This document shows positions 36,066 to 43,949 of a stretch of 64,000 bases of DNA, piece after piece. Position numbers and translations under genes: made by a program. The notes under the pieces are model-generated. The model was not told the origin of the DNA, did not search any database, and saw nothing but the letters and a program-made list of their open reading frames with translations. Each line of letters starts with the position of its first letter. The stretch's first letter is position 1. This stretch comes from JAENVT01 sp039931555 (GTDB taxonomy: Bacteria > Actinomycetota > Acidimicrobiia > Acidimicrobiales > Ilumatobacteraceae), in assembly GCA_039931555.1 (NCBI GenBank), contig JBDTRP010000154.1, positions 62,001 to 126,000 on the forward strand. The letters are read 5' to 3'.

Positions 36066-36807
36066 CGATCGGTAGCGACTCGCGCGACGCCGGGTCTTGG
36101 CGGTAGTAGCCGGCCAACACGTCGTAGAGCTCGGGTTTGGCCTCGCGGAAGTCGACCGATCGATCGAAGAAGACCTCGGTCGCAACAGCGAAGAACTCAC
36201 CAGGGTCGGTGGCCGCATAGTCGTCGAGCAACGCCCCACCCTCGCCTCGGCGCAGCAACTCGAGCTCGGTCGCGCAGACCGTGATCCAGCGGTCGAGGGC
36301 CGCCTGGTCGGGCAGCAGGGGGGTGCCGTCGACCACGCCGTCGAGCATGTCCATCTTGTGGGCGAACTCGTGCAGCACGACGTTGTGGCCACGGCCACGG
36401 TGGCGGGCTCCGCTGCGCACCTGATCCCAGGCCAGCAGCACCGGCCCACGGTCGTGATGCGCCTCACCCAACAGCGGCTGCGAGCCCTCGTCGACCATCC
36501 CCAGGATCGATGTGGCACGTGGCCCGGGAATGGCGAATGTCGTGGGATGCACGATGATCGCGGTCACCTTGCCGAAGTAGTCGGTGTCGAGACCCAGCAG
36601 CAAAACGGCGGCCTGCATCGCGATTGTCACGATCATCTCGTCGGTCATCACGAACCCGTTGGCCGCTTCCCAGCGCTTGCTGGTCACGAGGTGCTCACCC
36701 AACTCGGCCAGATGTTCCTGCTCGGGCCGCGACAACACGTGCCAGTAGGCGACGTTGCGTCGAACGATCTGTTCCCAGTCAGCAGGTAGCTGTCTCCGTC
36801 TCGACAT
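36058..36807 (-). CDS. mtfA: M90-family zinc peptidase (MtfA-like)
   Basis: 249 residues. The HExxH motif is in VVLHEFAHKMDMLDG and the third ligand region in FAVATEVFFD, both typical of MtfA. In Escherichia coli MtfA binds the repressor Mlc and has peptidase activity; here no Mlc homologue is visible, so the target is unknown. It is cytoplasmic. The ATG at 36807 gives MSRRRQLPADWEQ, a normal MtfA start. A MarR-type palindrome lies 25 bases upstream, shared with the divergent MarR gene, so its expression may be controlled by that regulator. Confidence 0.88.
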   Translation of the reverse strand: MSRRRQLPADWEQIVRRNVAYWHVLSRPEQEHLAELGEHLVTSKRWEAANGFVMTDEMIVTIAMQAAVLLLGLDTDYFGKVTAIIVHPTTFAIPGPRATSILGMVDEGSQPLLGEAHHDRGPVLLAWDQVRSGARHRGRGHNVVLHEFAHKMDMLDGVVDGTPLLPDQAALDRWITVCATELELLRRGEGGALLDDYAATDPGEFFAVATEVFFDRSVDFREAKPELYDVLAGYYRQDPASRESLPIVT

Positions 36808-36831
36808 CGGCCACAAATGTAGCGTCAGAAT

Positions 36832-36851
36832 ATAGTTGCCGTGGCTACTAT
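36832..36851. promoter_or_regulatory. MarR-type operator palindrome
   Basis: ATAGTTGCCGTGGCTACTAT, an imperfect 20-bp palindrome (ATAGT-GCC-GGC-ACTAT). It sits between the divergent mtfA and marR genes, over the -35 region of a TATGGT box at 36859-36864. Confidence 0.65.
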
Positions 36852-36858
36852 TGCCGCG

Positions 36859-36864
36859 TATGGT
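36859..36864 (+). promoter_or_regulatory. -10 box of a probably leaderless marR mRNA
   Basis: TATGGT, eight bases, then the GTG start at 36873. Confidence 0.45.
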
Positions 36865-36872
36865 ATCGGTCG

Positions 36873-37340
36873 GTGACATCGACACACGACCCGACGCCCG
36901 GCTTCTTGATGTGGAGGCTGACGATGAAGTGGCAGGCCGCCGTCGACCGAGCCGTGGCCCCTCTCGGGTTGACGAATGCGCAGTACTCGCTGCTCGCATC
37001 GCTGCGAGGCCTGAGTCGCGACGGCATCCGGCCGAGCCAGCGCCAACTCGCCGACCACATCGGTCTCGACGCGATCTTCGTCTCCAAGCTCATCGCTGCC
37101 CTCGAGCGCGGCGGTCTCGTGCAACGCGCGCAACACCCGTCCGACTCACGTGCCGTGGAGCTGACCCTGACCGAGATCGGCACCGCGGTGATCGACCGGG
37201 CGATCGTCACCGTGCTCGCGCTGCAGGAACAGCTGACCGAACCGCTCGGGGGCCTGCACAGCAAGCAGACCAAGCAGTTCACCAATGCCTTGCAGCGACT
37301 GCTCGCTGCAACGTCACCGACGAAAGGAAGTCCCCCATGA
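36873..37340 (+). CDS. MarR-family transcriptional regulator
   Basis: 155 residues. Opening GFLMWRLTMKWQAAVDRAVAPLGLTNAQYSLLASL is the dimerisation helix and the winged helix follows (PSQRQLADHIGLDAIFVSKLIAALERGGLV, then SDSRAVELTLTEIG). It is probably a repressor of its own operon through the palindrome at 36832-36851. GTG at 36873 was chosen because no ATG in frame gives a normal N-terminus and because of the -10 box spacing. Its stop overlaps the start of a small MarR-like gene (ATGA). Confidence 0.9.
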   Translation: MTSTHDPTPGFLMWRLTMKWQAAVDRAVAPLGLTNAQYSLLASLRGLSRDGIRPSQRQLADHIGLDAIFVSKLIAALERGGLVQRAQHPSDSRAVELTLTEIGTAVIDRAIVTVLALQEQLTEPLGGLHSKQTKQFTNALQRLLAATSPTKGSPP

Positions 37341-37642
37341 CCCAACCAGCAACCCTCAACGGCCAAGTCATCGGCCAGGCGGAACGCACCACTCGGGCAG
37401 TGCTCGAAGTGCTGCTCGCCGAGACCGACACGGCCTTCACCAACTGGGTCGCGCTCAACCTCGTCGGCACGGTTCGGCTCACCGCCGATGGGCGCGCCAG
37501 GTACCAGCGGATCAGCGATGGGATCGCCGACATCACCCAACGGCTCTACCACAGCCTCCCAACCGATGATCTGGTGGTTGCCCGACGCGTCCTCCAGACC
37601 CTCACCGAGCGCGCTCGCGCCGAGTTGGCCAACGCCTCGTGA
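37337..37642 (+). CDS. Mini-MarR: short MarR-like protein lacking a clear DNA-binding core
   Basis: 101 residues. The first half (TRAVLEVLLAETDTAFTNWVALNLV) resembles the N-terminal helices of MarR proteins and the last third (LTADGRARYQRISDGIADITQRLYHSLPTDDLVVARRVLQTL) resembles their C-terminal dimerisation helices, but the winged helix between them is almost absent. It could form heterodimers with the full MarR protein encoded just upstream and act as an inhibitor or ligand sensor. An AAGGAAG site and ATGA overlap support this start. The reading is from family resemblance, not from a confirmed alignment. Confidence 0.72.
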   Translation: MTQPATLNGQVIGQAERTTRAVLEVLLAETDTAFTNWVALNLVGTVRLTADGRARYQRISDGIADITQRLYHSLPTDDLVVARRVLQTLTERARAELANAS

Positions 37643-38163
37643 GCGATCAGATCGTCATCCGTCGCGCCGACGCGGATGCCACCACCGCCAGTGTCCTGGC
37701 CGACGTGCTGGTCGACTGCGTCGAAGGCGGCGCGTCGGTCGGCTTCATGTCGCCGCTCACTCACGATCGAGCCGAGGCGTTCTGGGTAGCCACGCTCGAT
37801 GCAGCGGCACGCGGCGAACGAATCGTGTTGCTCGCCGAGGAAGCCAGTGGTGGTGCCATGATCGGGACCGTGCAAGTCATCTTGTCAGCGCCCGAGAACC
37901 AACCGCATCGCGGCGAGATCTCCAAGATGCTCGTGCATCGCCAAGCCAGAAGGCGAGGGGTGGCCGAAGCGCTGATGCGTGCGGCCGAGGCCGCGGCGCG
38001 AGACGCAGGCAAGTCATTGCTGGTGCTCGACACCGCCAGCGATTCCGCCGAGCGGCTCTACGACCGGCTGGGCTGGCATCGCGTCGGGTTGATCCCCGGG
38101 TACGCCCTGTGGCCCGAGGGTGGACTGGTCGACACGATCGTCTTCTACAAGGAGCTCGCATGA
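37639..38163 (+). CDS. GNAT-family N-acetyltransferase
   Basis: 174 residues. The acetyl-CoA-binding motif A is EISKMLVHRQARRRGVAEALMRAAE, followed by LLVLDTASDSAERLYDRLGW (motif B). The substrate is unknown, though antibiotic- or amine-acetylating relatives are common beside MarR regulators. A GTG start overlaps the mini-MarR stop (GTGA), and its own stop overlaps the next gene, so the four genes from 36873 to 38966 form one operon. Confidence 0.88.
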   Translation: MSDQIVIRRADADATTASVLADVLVDCVEGGASVGFMSPLTHDRAEAFWVATLDAAARGERIVLLAEEASGGAMIGTVQVILSAPENQPHRGEISKMLVHRQARRRGVAEALMRAAEAAARDAGKSLLVLDTASDSAERLYDRLGWHRVGLIPGYALWPEGGLVDTIVFYKELA

Positions 38164-38966
38164 CCCTCGAGACCTGGGCCTTCTGTGGCGTGCATCCCGA
38201 CGCGCCAAATGCCGCGCGGGCGGTGCGCACGTTGGCGACGAAGGCAGGCATCGACGCGACCTTCGGGCCGTGCATGCCCCCCGACTGGGCCACCTACCAC
38301 CCCGCGGAGCCGGGCGCCCGGTATGTGGACCCCGAGACCTACCTCCGGCTCGTCATCCTCAATGCCGGCGAGGGCATGAAGACCGTCGTGTACGAGGCCC
38401 GGCTGTGGTCGACCGACCCGACGGTTCGCCAAGAGGCGATCGACTTCTGGTCACCGCACCTGCAGTGGATCCGGGCGTTCGACATGGGCGACGAGTTCGA
38501 TCCCGCCGGCGCCGACTGGGAGGTGCTCGTCGGGCGCTGGCGCATCATGATCGACCAGGTGATCCCGGCAACCGGGATCGGGCCGTTCACCAACCACCTT
38601 CCGTACGCCGAGGTGCTGTCGAAGGCGCTCGTCGACATGCCCGAACAGCACGCACACCTCAGCTTCGACTCGTACGACGAGCCGACAGCGATCGCCTTGA
38701 CCGCCGAGTTCAACGACCAGGTCAACCATCTGATGGTCGCCGTCAACGCACTGAAGCATGGCGCCTACTCCCCCACTGCGAGCAGGATCACCCGCCACAT
38801 GCAGAACCTGCGTGCGGTAGGCGCCGACAGCTTCTTGATCTTCGGTGGCGCGACCCCCTACAACGCCGACCTCACACCCGACCTCACCTTCGGCCAGACG
38901 TCACTGATCAACCGACTCGGCACCGCCACCATGTGGGCCACCGCCGTCCTCCGCGGCGCCCAGTAA
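38160..38966 (+). CDS. Unknown protein of the MarR-GNAT operon
   Basis: 268 residues without a signal peptide or membrane helix. It opens MTLETWAFCGVHPDAPNAARAVRTLATKAG and has alternating hydrophobic strands and amphipathic helices, suggesting an alpha/beta barrel, with acidic and His residues in DMGDEFDPAG and ATYHPAEPGA. A sugar-hydrolase-like fold is a guess I cannot back. It is translationally coupled to the acetyltransferase (ATGA overlap), so the two probably act on the same compound. Confidence 0.75.
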   Translation: MTLETWAFCGVHPDAPNAARAVRTLATKAGIDATFGPCMPPDWATYHPAEPGARYVDPETYLRLVILNAGEGMKTVVYEARLWSTDPTVRQEAIDFWSPHLQWIRAFDMGDEFDPAGADWEVLVGRWRIMIDQVIPATGIGPFTNHLPYAEVLSKALVDMPEQHAHLSFDSYDEPTAIALTAEFNDQVNHLMVAVNALKHGAYSPTASRITRHMQNLRAVGADSFLIFGGATPYNADLTPDLTFGQTSLINRLGTATMWATAVLRGAQ

Positions 38967-39022
38967 CTCTGTCCCTCACAGTCCGGGTCTGCGGCCCGGC
39001 CGGATTCCCACACGCTCGGCTG

Positions 39023-39421
39023 TCAACGCTTTGTGCGTGTCTGGATCACGTGTCGGAGACGGGCGGTGATCTCGTCGAGATCAGGGTTCGACGATGCGAT
39101 CCAGATGACGAGTCCGTAGACGTCATCGTTGGATGCGCGTGAGGCCCTGATGCCGTTGACTTCGAGGAACACCGCGGCTGCGAGCCAGCCGAGTCGCTTG
39201 TTGCCGTCGACGAGGGCATGGTTGTTGACGATCGACTGGAGGAGTGCAGCTCCCTTGGTGATCAGATCCGGGTAGGCGTCTTGTCCGAACGCGGTGGTTT
39301 GGGGCCGAGCTGCGGCGGAGCCGAGGAGGCCGATGTCTCGGATGGGCGGCTGGTCGCCGAGCAGCGTGCGAGCAAGAGCGATGAGGTCGTCGAGATCGAG
39401 GTATTCGACGGGATCGCTCAT
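39023..39421 (-). CDS. Doc-type Fic-fold toxin
   Basis: 132 residues, the length of Doc/Fic toxins from small toxin-antitoxin loci. The active-site loop is HALVDGNKR (His68, Asp72, Asn74, Lys75, Arg76), matching the Doc form of the Fic motif with GNKR, which in Doc catalyses phosphorylation of EF-Tu. It starts with ATG inside the antitoxin stop codon (ATGA). The antitoxin gene comes first, as usual. Target and activity are inferred from family. Confidence 0.9.
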   Translation of the reverse strand: MSDPVEYLDLDDLIALARTLLGDQPPIRDIGLLGSAAARPQTTAFGQDAYPDLITKGAALLQSIVNNHALVDGNKRLGWLAAAVFLEVNGIRASRASNDDVYGLVIWIASSNPDLDEITARLRHVIQTRTKR

Positions 39422-39621
39422 TCGCCGAGACGGCGGAGGGCGTCGGCGTGTGATTCGGTGATCAATGTGGTTGCGGCGCTGACGCGCTCGCGGTGTTGTC
39501 CGCGAGCAACGAACTCACGGACAGCTCGGCGGGCGGCCTCTTGCATGGAGATGCCTTCAGCGTCGGCTCGTTCACGGAGTGCCAGTTGCTCGCTGTCGGT
39601 GAGGCGAAGGGTCATAGCCAT
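39418..39621 (-). CDS. Ribbon-helix-helix antitoxin
   Basis: 67 residues. MAMTLRLTDSEQLALRERADAEGISMQEAARRAV is a ribbon-helix-helix DNA-binding domain, followed by a basic and acidic tail (residues about 40-67) of the kind that inhibits the toxin. It precedes and overlaps the Doc-type gene. Nine bases upstream of its start is a GGTATC-N5-GATACC palindrome that fits operator binding by an RHH dimer, so the pair is probably autoregulated. Doc more often pairs with a Phd-type antitoxin; an RHH partner is a known variation. Confidence 0.85.
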   Translation of the reverse strand: MAMTLRLTDSEQLALRERADAEGISMQEAARRAVREFVARGQHRERVSAATTLITESHADALRRLGE

Positions 39622-39630
39622 GGCGAGAAT

Positions 39631-39647
39631 GGTATCAGTTCGATACC
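39631..39647. promoter_or_regulatory. Toxin-antitoxin operator
   Basis: GGTATCAGTTCGATACC, a 6-bp perfect inverted repeat with a five-base spacer, ending nine bases before the antitoxin ATG. Confidence 0.6.
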
Positions 39648-39721
39648 GCGCAAGGCCCGTCTTGCGGTATGCGTTGCCGACTACGCGTAGCGTGTGCTTC
39701 GCTGCGGGGGCGGCGTCTGGC

Positions 39722-40876
39722 TCACGCGCTGGACTCGAGCGTGCTCAGACCATCGACGACTGCGTCGATTCGCAGTGATTGAAGCGACGAGGGGTCGTTT
39801 CCGAGCGTGCCGCTCCAGAAGTCACTCGTCGACGCTCGAACGATCGTCGTCCACTTGCTCTGGTCGTTCTCATAGGGCGAGCCGTGGTCGGCGCCGAGCA
39901 ACGTCACGAACCACTTCGGGCCGGCGAGTTGCGGATAGACAGCCGCGTCCAGGGCGATGTTCAACGTCTTGTCGGCATCGCCGTGCACGATGAGGATCGG
40001 CAGCGGGCGGCTGAAGTCGTTGTGGTCAGGGTCGATGAAGATCAAGCCGGCCAGGATGACGACGGCCTTGATGCGCTGATCGCGGCAGCAATCGGCGAAC
40101 GTGAGGGCGTAGGTGGTCGCGGCGCCGAACGAGTGGCCGGCGACGCCGATGCGATCGGCATCGATGCGACCGAACAACGGTGACTTGTCGTCGCCGTTCA
40201 GGCCGAGCACCTGGTCGATCACGAAGGACACGTCCTTGGGTTGGTTGACGCCGTCGAACAGATTGGTCTCGGCGTTGGCCGCCTGGTGGTTCGTCAGCGG
40301 GAATGCCGGTAGTGCGACCACGTACCCGAGGCGGGCCCATATACCGGAGAGCACGGTGTAGTCCTTCGGCGTCCCACCAATTCCGTGCGACATCACGATC
40401 AGCGGGAACGGTCCCGGCCCATGTGGGTACACGATCGTGGTCTCGATGGTGCGGCTCGCCAGCTGCGGCCCCTCGAGGGGTACCGTCGGTCGCGACGTGT
40501 CGACAAACGTCTCCGACATCGTCACTGTCTCGAACGGCGCAGTCGGGAGATCCGTCGTCGGCGAACCAGTGTCGGCGGGCACGGTGTCAACCACCGCGGC
40601 AGCGGTTGTCTCGACATCGGTCGATGGCGCCGACGTGGCGGAGGCCGGCGACGTAGGTACCGGAGCACTCGCGGCGGGCGCGACCGTGGTGGTCGCGGCC
40701 GTCTTGGCATCGCTACCGCATGCCGCCGCCAAAACGGCGAGCGCCGCAACTGCACACGCTGTCTTGCTCCAGCTCCTCAGCGCTAGCTGGCGACACGTCA
40801 CATTTCGATGCCACGCTGCGGGGGGTTGCGGGGCGGCGTCTGCGATATGCATCCGATCGGTAACCGGCTGATTCAT
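39722..40876 (-). CDS. Exported alpha/beta-hydrolase (chlorophyllase/lipase-like), lipoprotein
   Basis: 384 residues. A long basic N-terminus leads into a hydrophobic helix and lipobox LAAAC, then a Thr/Ser/Ala-rich linker (about 60-130) and a hydrolase domain with SHGIGG (oxyanion hole), GVAGHSFGAATTYAL (nucleophile Ser), VHGDADKTL (Asp region) and LLGADHGSP (catalytic His). An ester or amide substrate is likely; the linker suggests attachment outside the membrane with a mobile stalk. ATG 40876 has GAAGGG upstream; a shorter form starting nearer the signal helix is possible. Confidence 0.85.
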   Translation of the reverse strand: MNQPVTDRMHIADAAPQPPAAWHRNVTCRQLALRSWSKTACAVAALAVLAAACGSDAKTAATTTVAPAASAPVPTSPASATSAPSTDVETTAAAVVDTVPADTGSPTTDLPTAPFETVTMSETFVDTSRPTVPLEGPQLASRTIETTIVYPHGPGPFPLIVMSHGIGGTPKDYTVLSGIWARLGYVVALPAFPLTNHQAANAETNLFDGVNQPKDVSFVIDQVLGLNGDDKSPLFGRIDADRIGVAGHSFGAATTYALTFADCCRDQRIKAVVILAGLIFIDPDHNDFSRPLPILIVHGDADKTLNIALDAAVYPQLAGPKWFVTLLGADHGSPYENDQSKWTTIVRASTSDFWSGTLGNDPSSLQSLRIDAVVDGLSTLESSA

Positions 40877-41014
40877 GGTGCGCCCTTCGTTGATTGATCG
40901 GCGTCGGTGATGGCACACGGGCGGGCCGGCTGACCACTCAGGTGGCGGAGACGATAGCCCAGGTGAACTGGCCGCCACGTACGCCTCTCGTACCGACGTC
41001 ACTCGGTGCCGGGC

Positions 41015-41020
41015 TAGGGT
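41015..41020 (+). promoter_or_regulatory. -10 box upstream of the membrane protein gene
   Basis: TAGGGT, nine bases, ATG at 41030; leaderless or nearly so. Confidence 0.35.
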
Positions 41021-41029
41021 TCGGCGCGT

Positions 41030-41695
41030 ATGTGGCCTCTGATCGCCGCACTGGCGGTGCTCGGTCTCAGTGCCAACGAGCCGAGTGCTTTGTTGGTTGT
41101 GCTGGTGGTGTTGCGGTCAGGACGCAACCGAGGTGTCGCTTTCGTCATCGGGTGGGTCACCGCGTTGACCCTCGTCGCCGCTGGCGCAGGTTTCGTGGTC
41201 CGCCTCGGTCTCGGTCCGAGGCCCGGCGGGCCGAGACGAGTCACACTCATCATCGAGCTCGTGATCGGCGTGGCGCTCGTCGGTTGGTCTGCGTGGTACT
41301 GGCTTCACAGCCGGGGACGTGTGAACTCCGTCGAGGTGCCCAAGTACCTGGCCCGGCTGACGTCGATCAGCGTGATTCCCGCGTTCTTCGCAGGCGTGAT
41401 CGCTTGCACGTACCCTCCCGCGATCGTCGCTGGGACCACGCTGCTCCGCTCGCACGCGTCGACGGGGGGCCGCGTCGCAGGTCTGGCAACATTCGTCATC
41501 GTTGGAACACTCATGGTCGCCCTCCCCGTTGTCGGCACCTACGTTTCACCAGCGTGGGCGGCCAGCCGATCCGACCGCCTGTTCAACTGGACGTTGCGGC
41601 ACCGACGAACCCTGCTGGTCACGATCCTGACTGTGGTGGGCCTCCTCATCGCGCTGCGAGCCCTCCTTCACCTGACGCACGTACGCCACAACTGA
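41030..41695 (+). CDS. GAP/LysE-like integral membrane protein
   Basis: 221 residues with about six transmembrane helices (for example LIAALAVLGLSANEPSALLVVLVVL, FVIGWVTALTLVAAGAGFVV, LIIELVIGVALVGWSAW, ISVIPAFFAGVIACTYP and a final TILTVVGLLIALRALLHL). The pattern matches the Sap/GAP transporter family found in actinobacteria, related to LysE-type exporters. The role may be export of a small molecule or lipid. No partner gene adjoins it. The 646 bases after it hold no clear gene. Confidence 0.8.
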   Translation: MWPLIAALAVLGLSANEPSALLVVLVVLRSGRNRGVAFVIGWVTALTLVAAGAGFVVRLGLGPRPGGPRRVTLIIELVIGVALVGWSAWYWLHSRGRVNSVEVPKYLARLTSISVIPAFFAGVIACTYPPAIVAGTTLLRSHASTGGRVAGLATFVIVGTLMVALPVVGTYVSPAWAASRSDRLFNWTLRHRRTLLVTILTVVGLLIALRALLHLTHVRHN

Positions 41696-41965
41696 CGGCA
41701 CTGAATGAGACACCGGGCGCTTCATGGCCCTGAGTGTGTCGGCGGCCAACAGGTTCTGCCCAACGGCGGCCACTTGCGACTGCCCACACACAGCCACTTG
41801 ACCGCGTGGCGTGGCCGAGATCGGCTGGAGGCATGGGGCCAATTCAGCGCCGGCTGGACGTATCTGGACCCTCGACCGGACGGGGTCTCGGAGGTTGCTG
41901 AGCAGTTGGTGTCAGCGCCGAACGCCGGCTCGGAGCGGTGTCTCGGCGAGCCAGTCGCGCATCTC

Positions 41966-42062
41966 ATTGGGCGCGAGTTCGGTACTCCCAGTACCCGAAT
42001 CGAACCCGTTGAACCTGGTTGGGTGCGCCGTGAGTACCAGCAATACCGAAATCGCGCCCGAC
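41966..42062 (+). repeat. Dispersed palindromic element, copy C (full length)
   Basis: 97 bp from ATTGGGCGCGAGTTCGGTA to TACCGAAATCGCGCCCGAC, the same orientation and length as copy B and more diverged at its left end. It lies in the 646-bp region downstream of the GAP-family gene and abuts a possible gene remnant. Confidence 0.8.
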
Positions 42063-42066
42063 GAGT

Positions 42067-42229
42067 CCCCCGCGCGATGGCGCGCGCGATCCGATCGGCG
42101 CTTCAGCGCCTGGGGTACTTCCACCAACGCCGTACCGATCATCCTTGCGGCAGGTTCACCCTCGGCTTGCTCGGGGATGTTCGCGCAGAGCCACAGAGCC
42201 TTGGTGTACCACGCAGCACGCTCGCTCAC
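42067..42229 (-). pseudogene. Possible remnant of a coding region next to repeat copy C
   Basis: Read on the minus strand from a GTG at 42229, the sequence gives a protein-like stretch (SERAAWYTKALWLCANIP, then EQAEGEPAARMIGTALVEV) with codon use resembling the host, which runs directly into the palindromic element. No family is recognised and there is no ribosome-binding site. It may be the end of an interrupted gene or a chance frame. The rest of 41696-42341 shows nothing else. Confidence 0.25.
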
Positions 42230-42341
42230 GGTCCGAGGCTGGCGGCCGCCATTTGGACAGAATCTGGTGGCCACTGACAGGCGTGCCTGGTGTGGGAGGG
42301 TGGGTGCGGGTGGCACGACCGTGTGGCCGGGGAGGTGTGAT

Positions 42342-43733
42342 GTGACTCGGGTCGTGATTGCGGGAGGTGGGTTTGCGGGCCTGGGTGCAGCGTTGTTCCT
42401 GGCACGTCGAGGTCATGCCGTGACGGTGGTCGAGCGTGACGGTGCGCCCCCGGAGGGAACGCCGTCTGACGACGTTGACCGGTGGCGGCATCCCGGTGCT
42501 CCGCAAGCGCGCCAGTCGCATGCGTTGCTCGGTCGGGCACGGCGGATTCTGGTCGACGAGGCCCCTGATGTGGTTGCGTCTCTGCTCGCCCGTGGCATCA
42601 GGGAGATCCCTGTGGTGGTCGGTGCGGGCAGGCTTGATGAGCAGATGCTGTTGAGTCGACGTCTCGTCGCGGAGGCTGAGCTCCGAAGGATCGTCGCCCG
42701 CGAGGCCGGAGTCACGCTCTTGGACGACGACGCCGTCGTGGGGCTTCATGCGTCGACAGCGGGCACTGTGCCGGTGGTGACGGGCGCGCATCTGCGGTCT
42801 GGCACACGCCTTGACGCTGATCTCGTCGTCGATGCCAGCGGTCGTCGTTCCGCGCTGCCGGAATGGTTCGCCCGGGCCGGACTTCGTGCGCCCGTTGAGG
42901 AGCGGCAAGATTGCGGGTTCTTCTACCTGACTCGTTTCTACGGCGTGAAGCCCGGGCGCGAGACCCCGGTCAGCAGGATCCCAGCGTCAGTCGCGCTCGA
43001 CTACGCGACCGTCTTCGCTCTCGGTGCGGACAACGACACGTTCTCTTTGACGGTGACGTTGTCCGTCAACGATCCGTATCGCCAAGCTCTGCGAGACCAG
43101 AATCGCTTCGAGGCCTTCCTGCACGCCGTTCCCCACTCTGCACCGTGGACACGCGTCGGCGTGCCGATCAGTGACATCTCGATGATGTCGAGGATCGAGA
43201 ACCGGCGCCGTCGCATCACGACCAGCGACGGTCCGATGGTCGGCGGCATCGTGGCGATCGGAGACGCTGCACTGCACACCAATCCGACGCTCGGACGTGG
43301 GATCTCGATGGGGCTGATGCATGCCCAACAGCTCGCCAGGGTCGCCCACCTCGCGCCCGACGATCCGGTCGGCTTCGTCGAAACGTTCTCGGCGTGGACA
43401 GATGATCATCTCGGCGTCTGGTACGACACGCAGGTCGCTGCAGATGCCACCACCCTCGACCGGCTCGCGGCGGGAATCCGCGGGGAACGCTTCGAACCGC
43501 CCGACACTCCGGCGTCCCGATTCGCGGCCGCGGCGTTCCTGTGCGCGTCGCACGACGAGGTCGTCGGCGCCGCGGTCGCGAGGATGGCTCATCTCTTCGC
43601 TCCGCCGGCAGAAGCGTTCGGCGAAGCACTGGTCGCCTCCCGGGTCAACGAGTTCATCGCCGGTGGAGCGTCTCTCCGTCGCCCTCCAGACGTTCCGAAC
43701 CGAAAGGCCTTCGAAGTCCTCGTCACCGCATGA
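42342..43733 (+). CDS. FAD-dependent oxidoreductase / monooxygenase-like protein
   Basis: 463 residues. The N-terminal dinucleotide fold is VVIAGGGFAGLGAALFLARRGHAVTVVER, and the second FAD motif is GGIVAIGDAALHTNPTLGRGISMGL, as in geranylgeranyl-reductase and aromatic hydroxylase families. There is no signal peptide. The substrate is unknown. The GTG at 42342 is fixed by a GGGGAGG site six bases upstream. Codons in the first 100 residues use more T-ending and GTG/GGT forms than the neighbours, and the gene sits between two copies of the dispersed element, so recent acquisition is possible. Confidence 0.87.
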   Translation: MTRVVIAGGGFAGLGAALFLARRGHAVTVVERDGAPPEGTPSDDVDRWRHPGAPQARQSHALLGRARRILVDEAPDVVASLLARGIREIPVVVGAGRLDEQMLLSRRLVAEAELRRIVAREAGVTLLDDDAVVGLHASTAGTVPVVTGAHLRSGTRLDADLVVDASGRRSALPEWFARAGLRAPVEERQDCGFFYLTRFYGVKPGRETPVSRIPASVALDYATVFALGADNDTFSLTVTLSVNDPYRQALRDQNRFEAFLHAVPHSAPWTRVGVPISDISMMSRIENRRRRITTSDGPMVGGIVAIGDAALHTNPTLGRGISMGLMHAQQLARVAHLAPDDPVGFVETFSAWTDDHLGVWYDTQVAADATTLDRLAAGIRGERFEPPDTPASRFAAAAFLCASHDEVVGAAVARMAHLFAPPAEAFGEALVASRVNEFIAGGASLRRPPDVPNRKAFEVLVTA

Positions 43734-43852
43734 CGGGTTCCAACACCCGGCCTGCTCAGGTGATGAGCTGCACCTTCGCGTCCCGCATCACATGCCCCGC
43801 TCGACTGCCGTGAAGGTGCGTACCGGCCGATCGGCACCGGCCCCGGCACCTC

Positions 43853-43910
43853 GTCGGGTTCGATTTCGGTACTCCCGGTACCGAAATCGAACCCGTTGAG
43901 CGTGGTCGCG
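43853..43910 (+). repeat. Dispersed palindromic element, copy D (half copy)
   Basis: The left 58 bp of the element only. It contains a perfect 18-bp inverted repeat, 43855-43872 and 43878-43895, around a five-base TCCCG loop, the cleanest hairpin of the family. It lies in the convergent gap between the FAD gene and the threonine-deaminase-like gene. Confidence 0.75.
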
Positions 43911-43949
43911 GGAGGGCATGGGCAGGGACAGCAACCGGCGACTGACTCG

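Noticed and set aside
41705..42277. A plus-strand frame across repeat copy C
   Set aside because: It has no ribosome-binding site or domain and runs straight through the repeat, so it is not a supportable gene.
43855..43895. tRNA-like GGTTCGA stretch in the half-copy repeat
   Set aside because: It resembles a T-loop, but no acceptor stem or anticodon arm can be built; it is part of the dispersed palindromic element.
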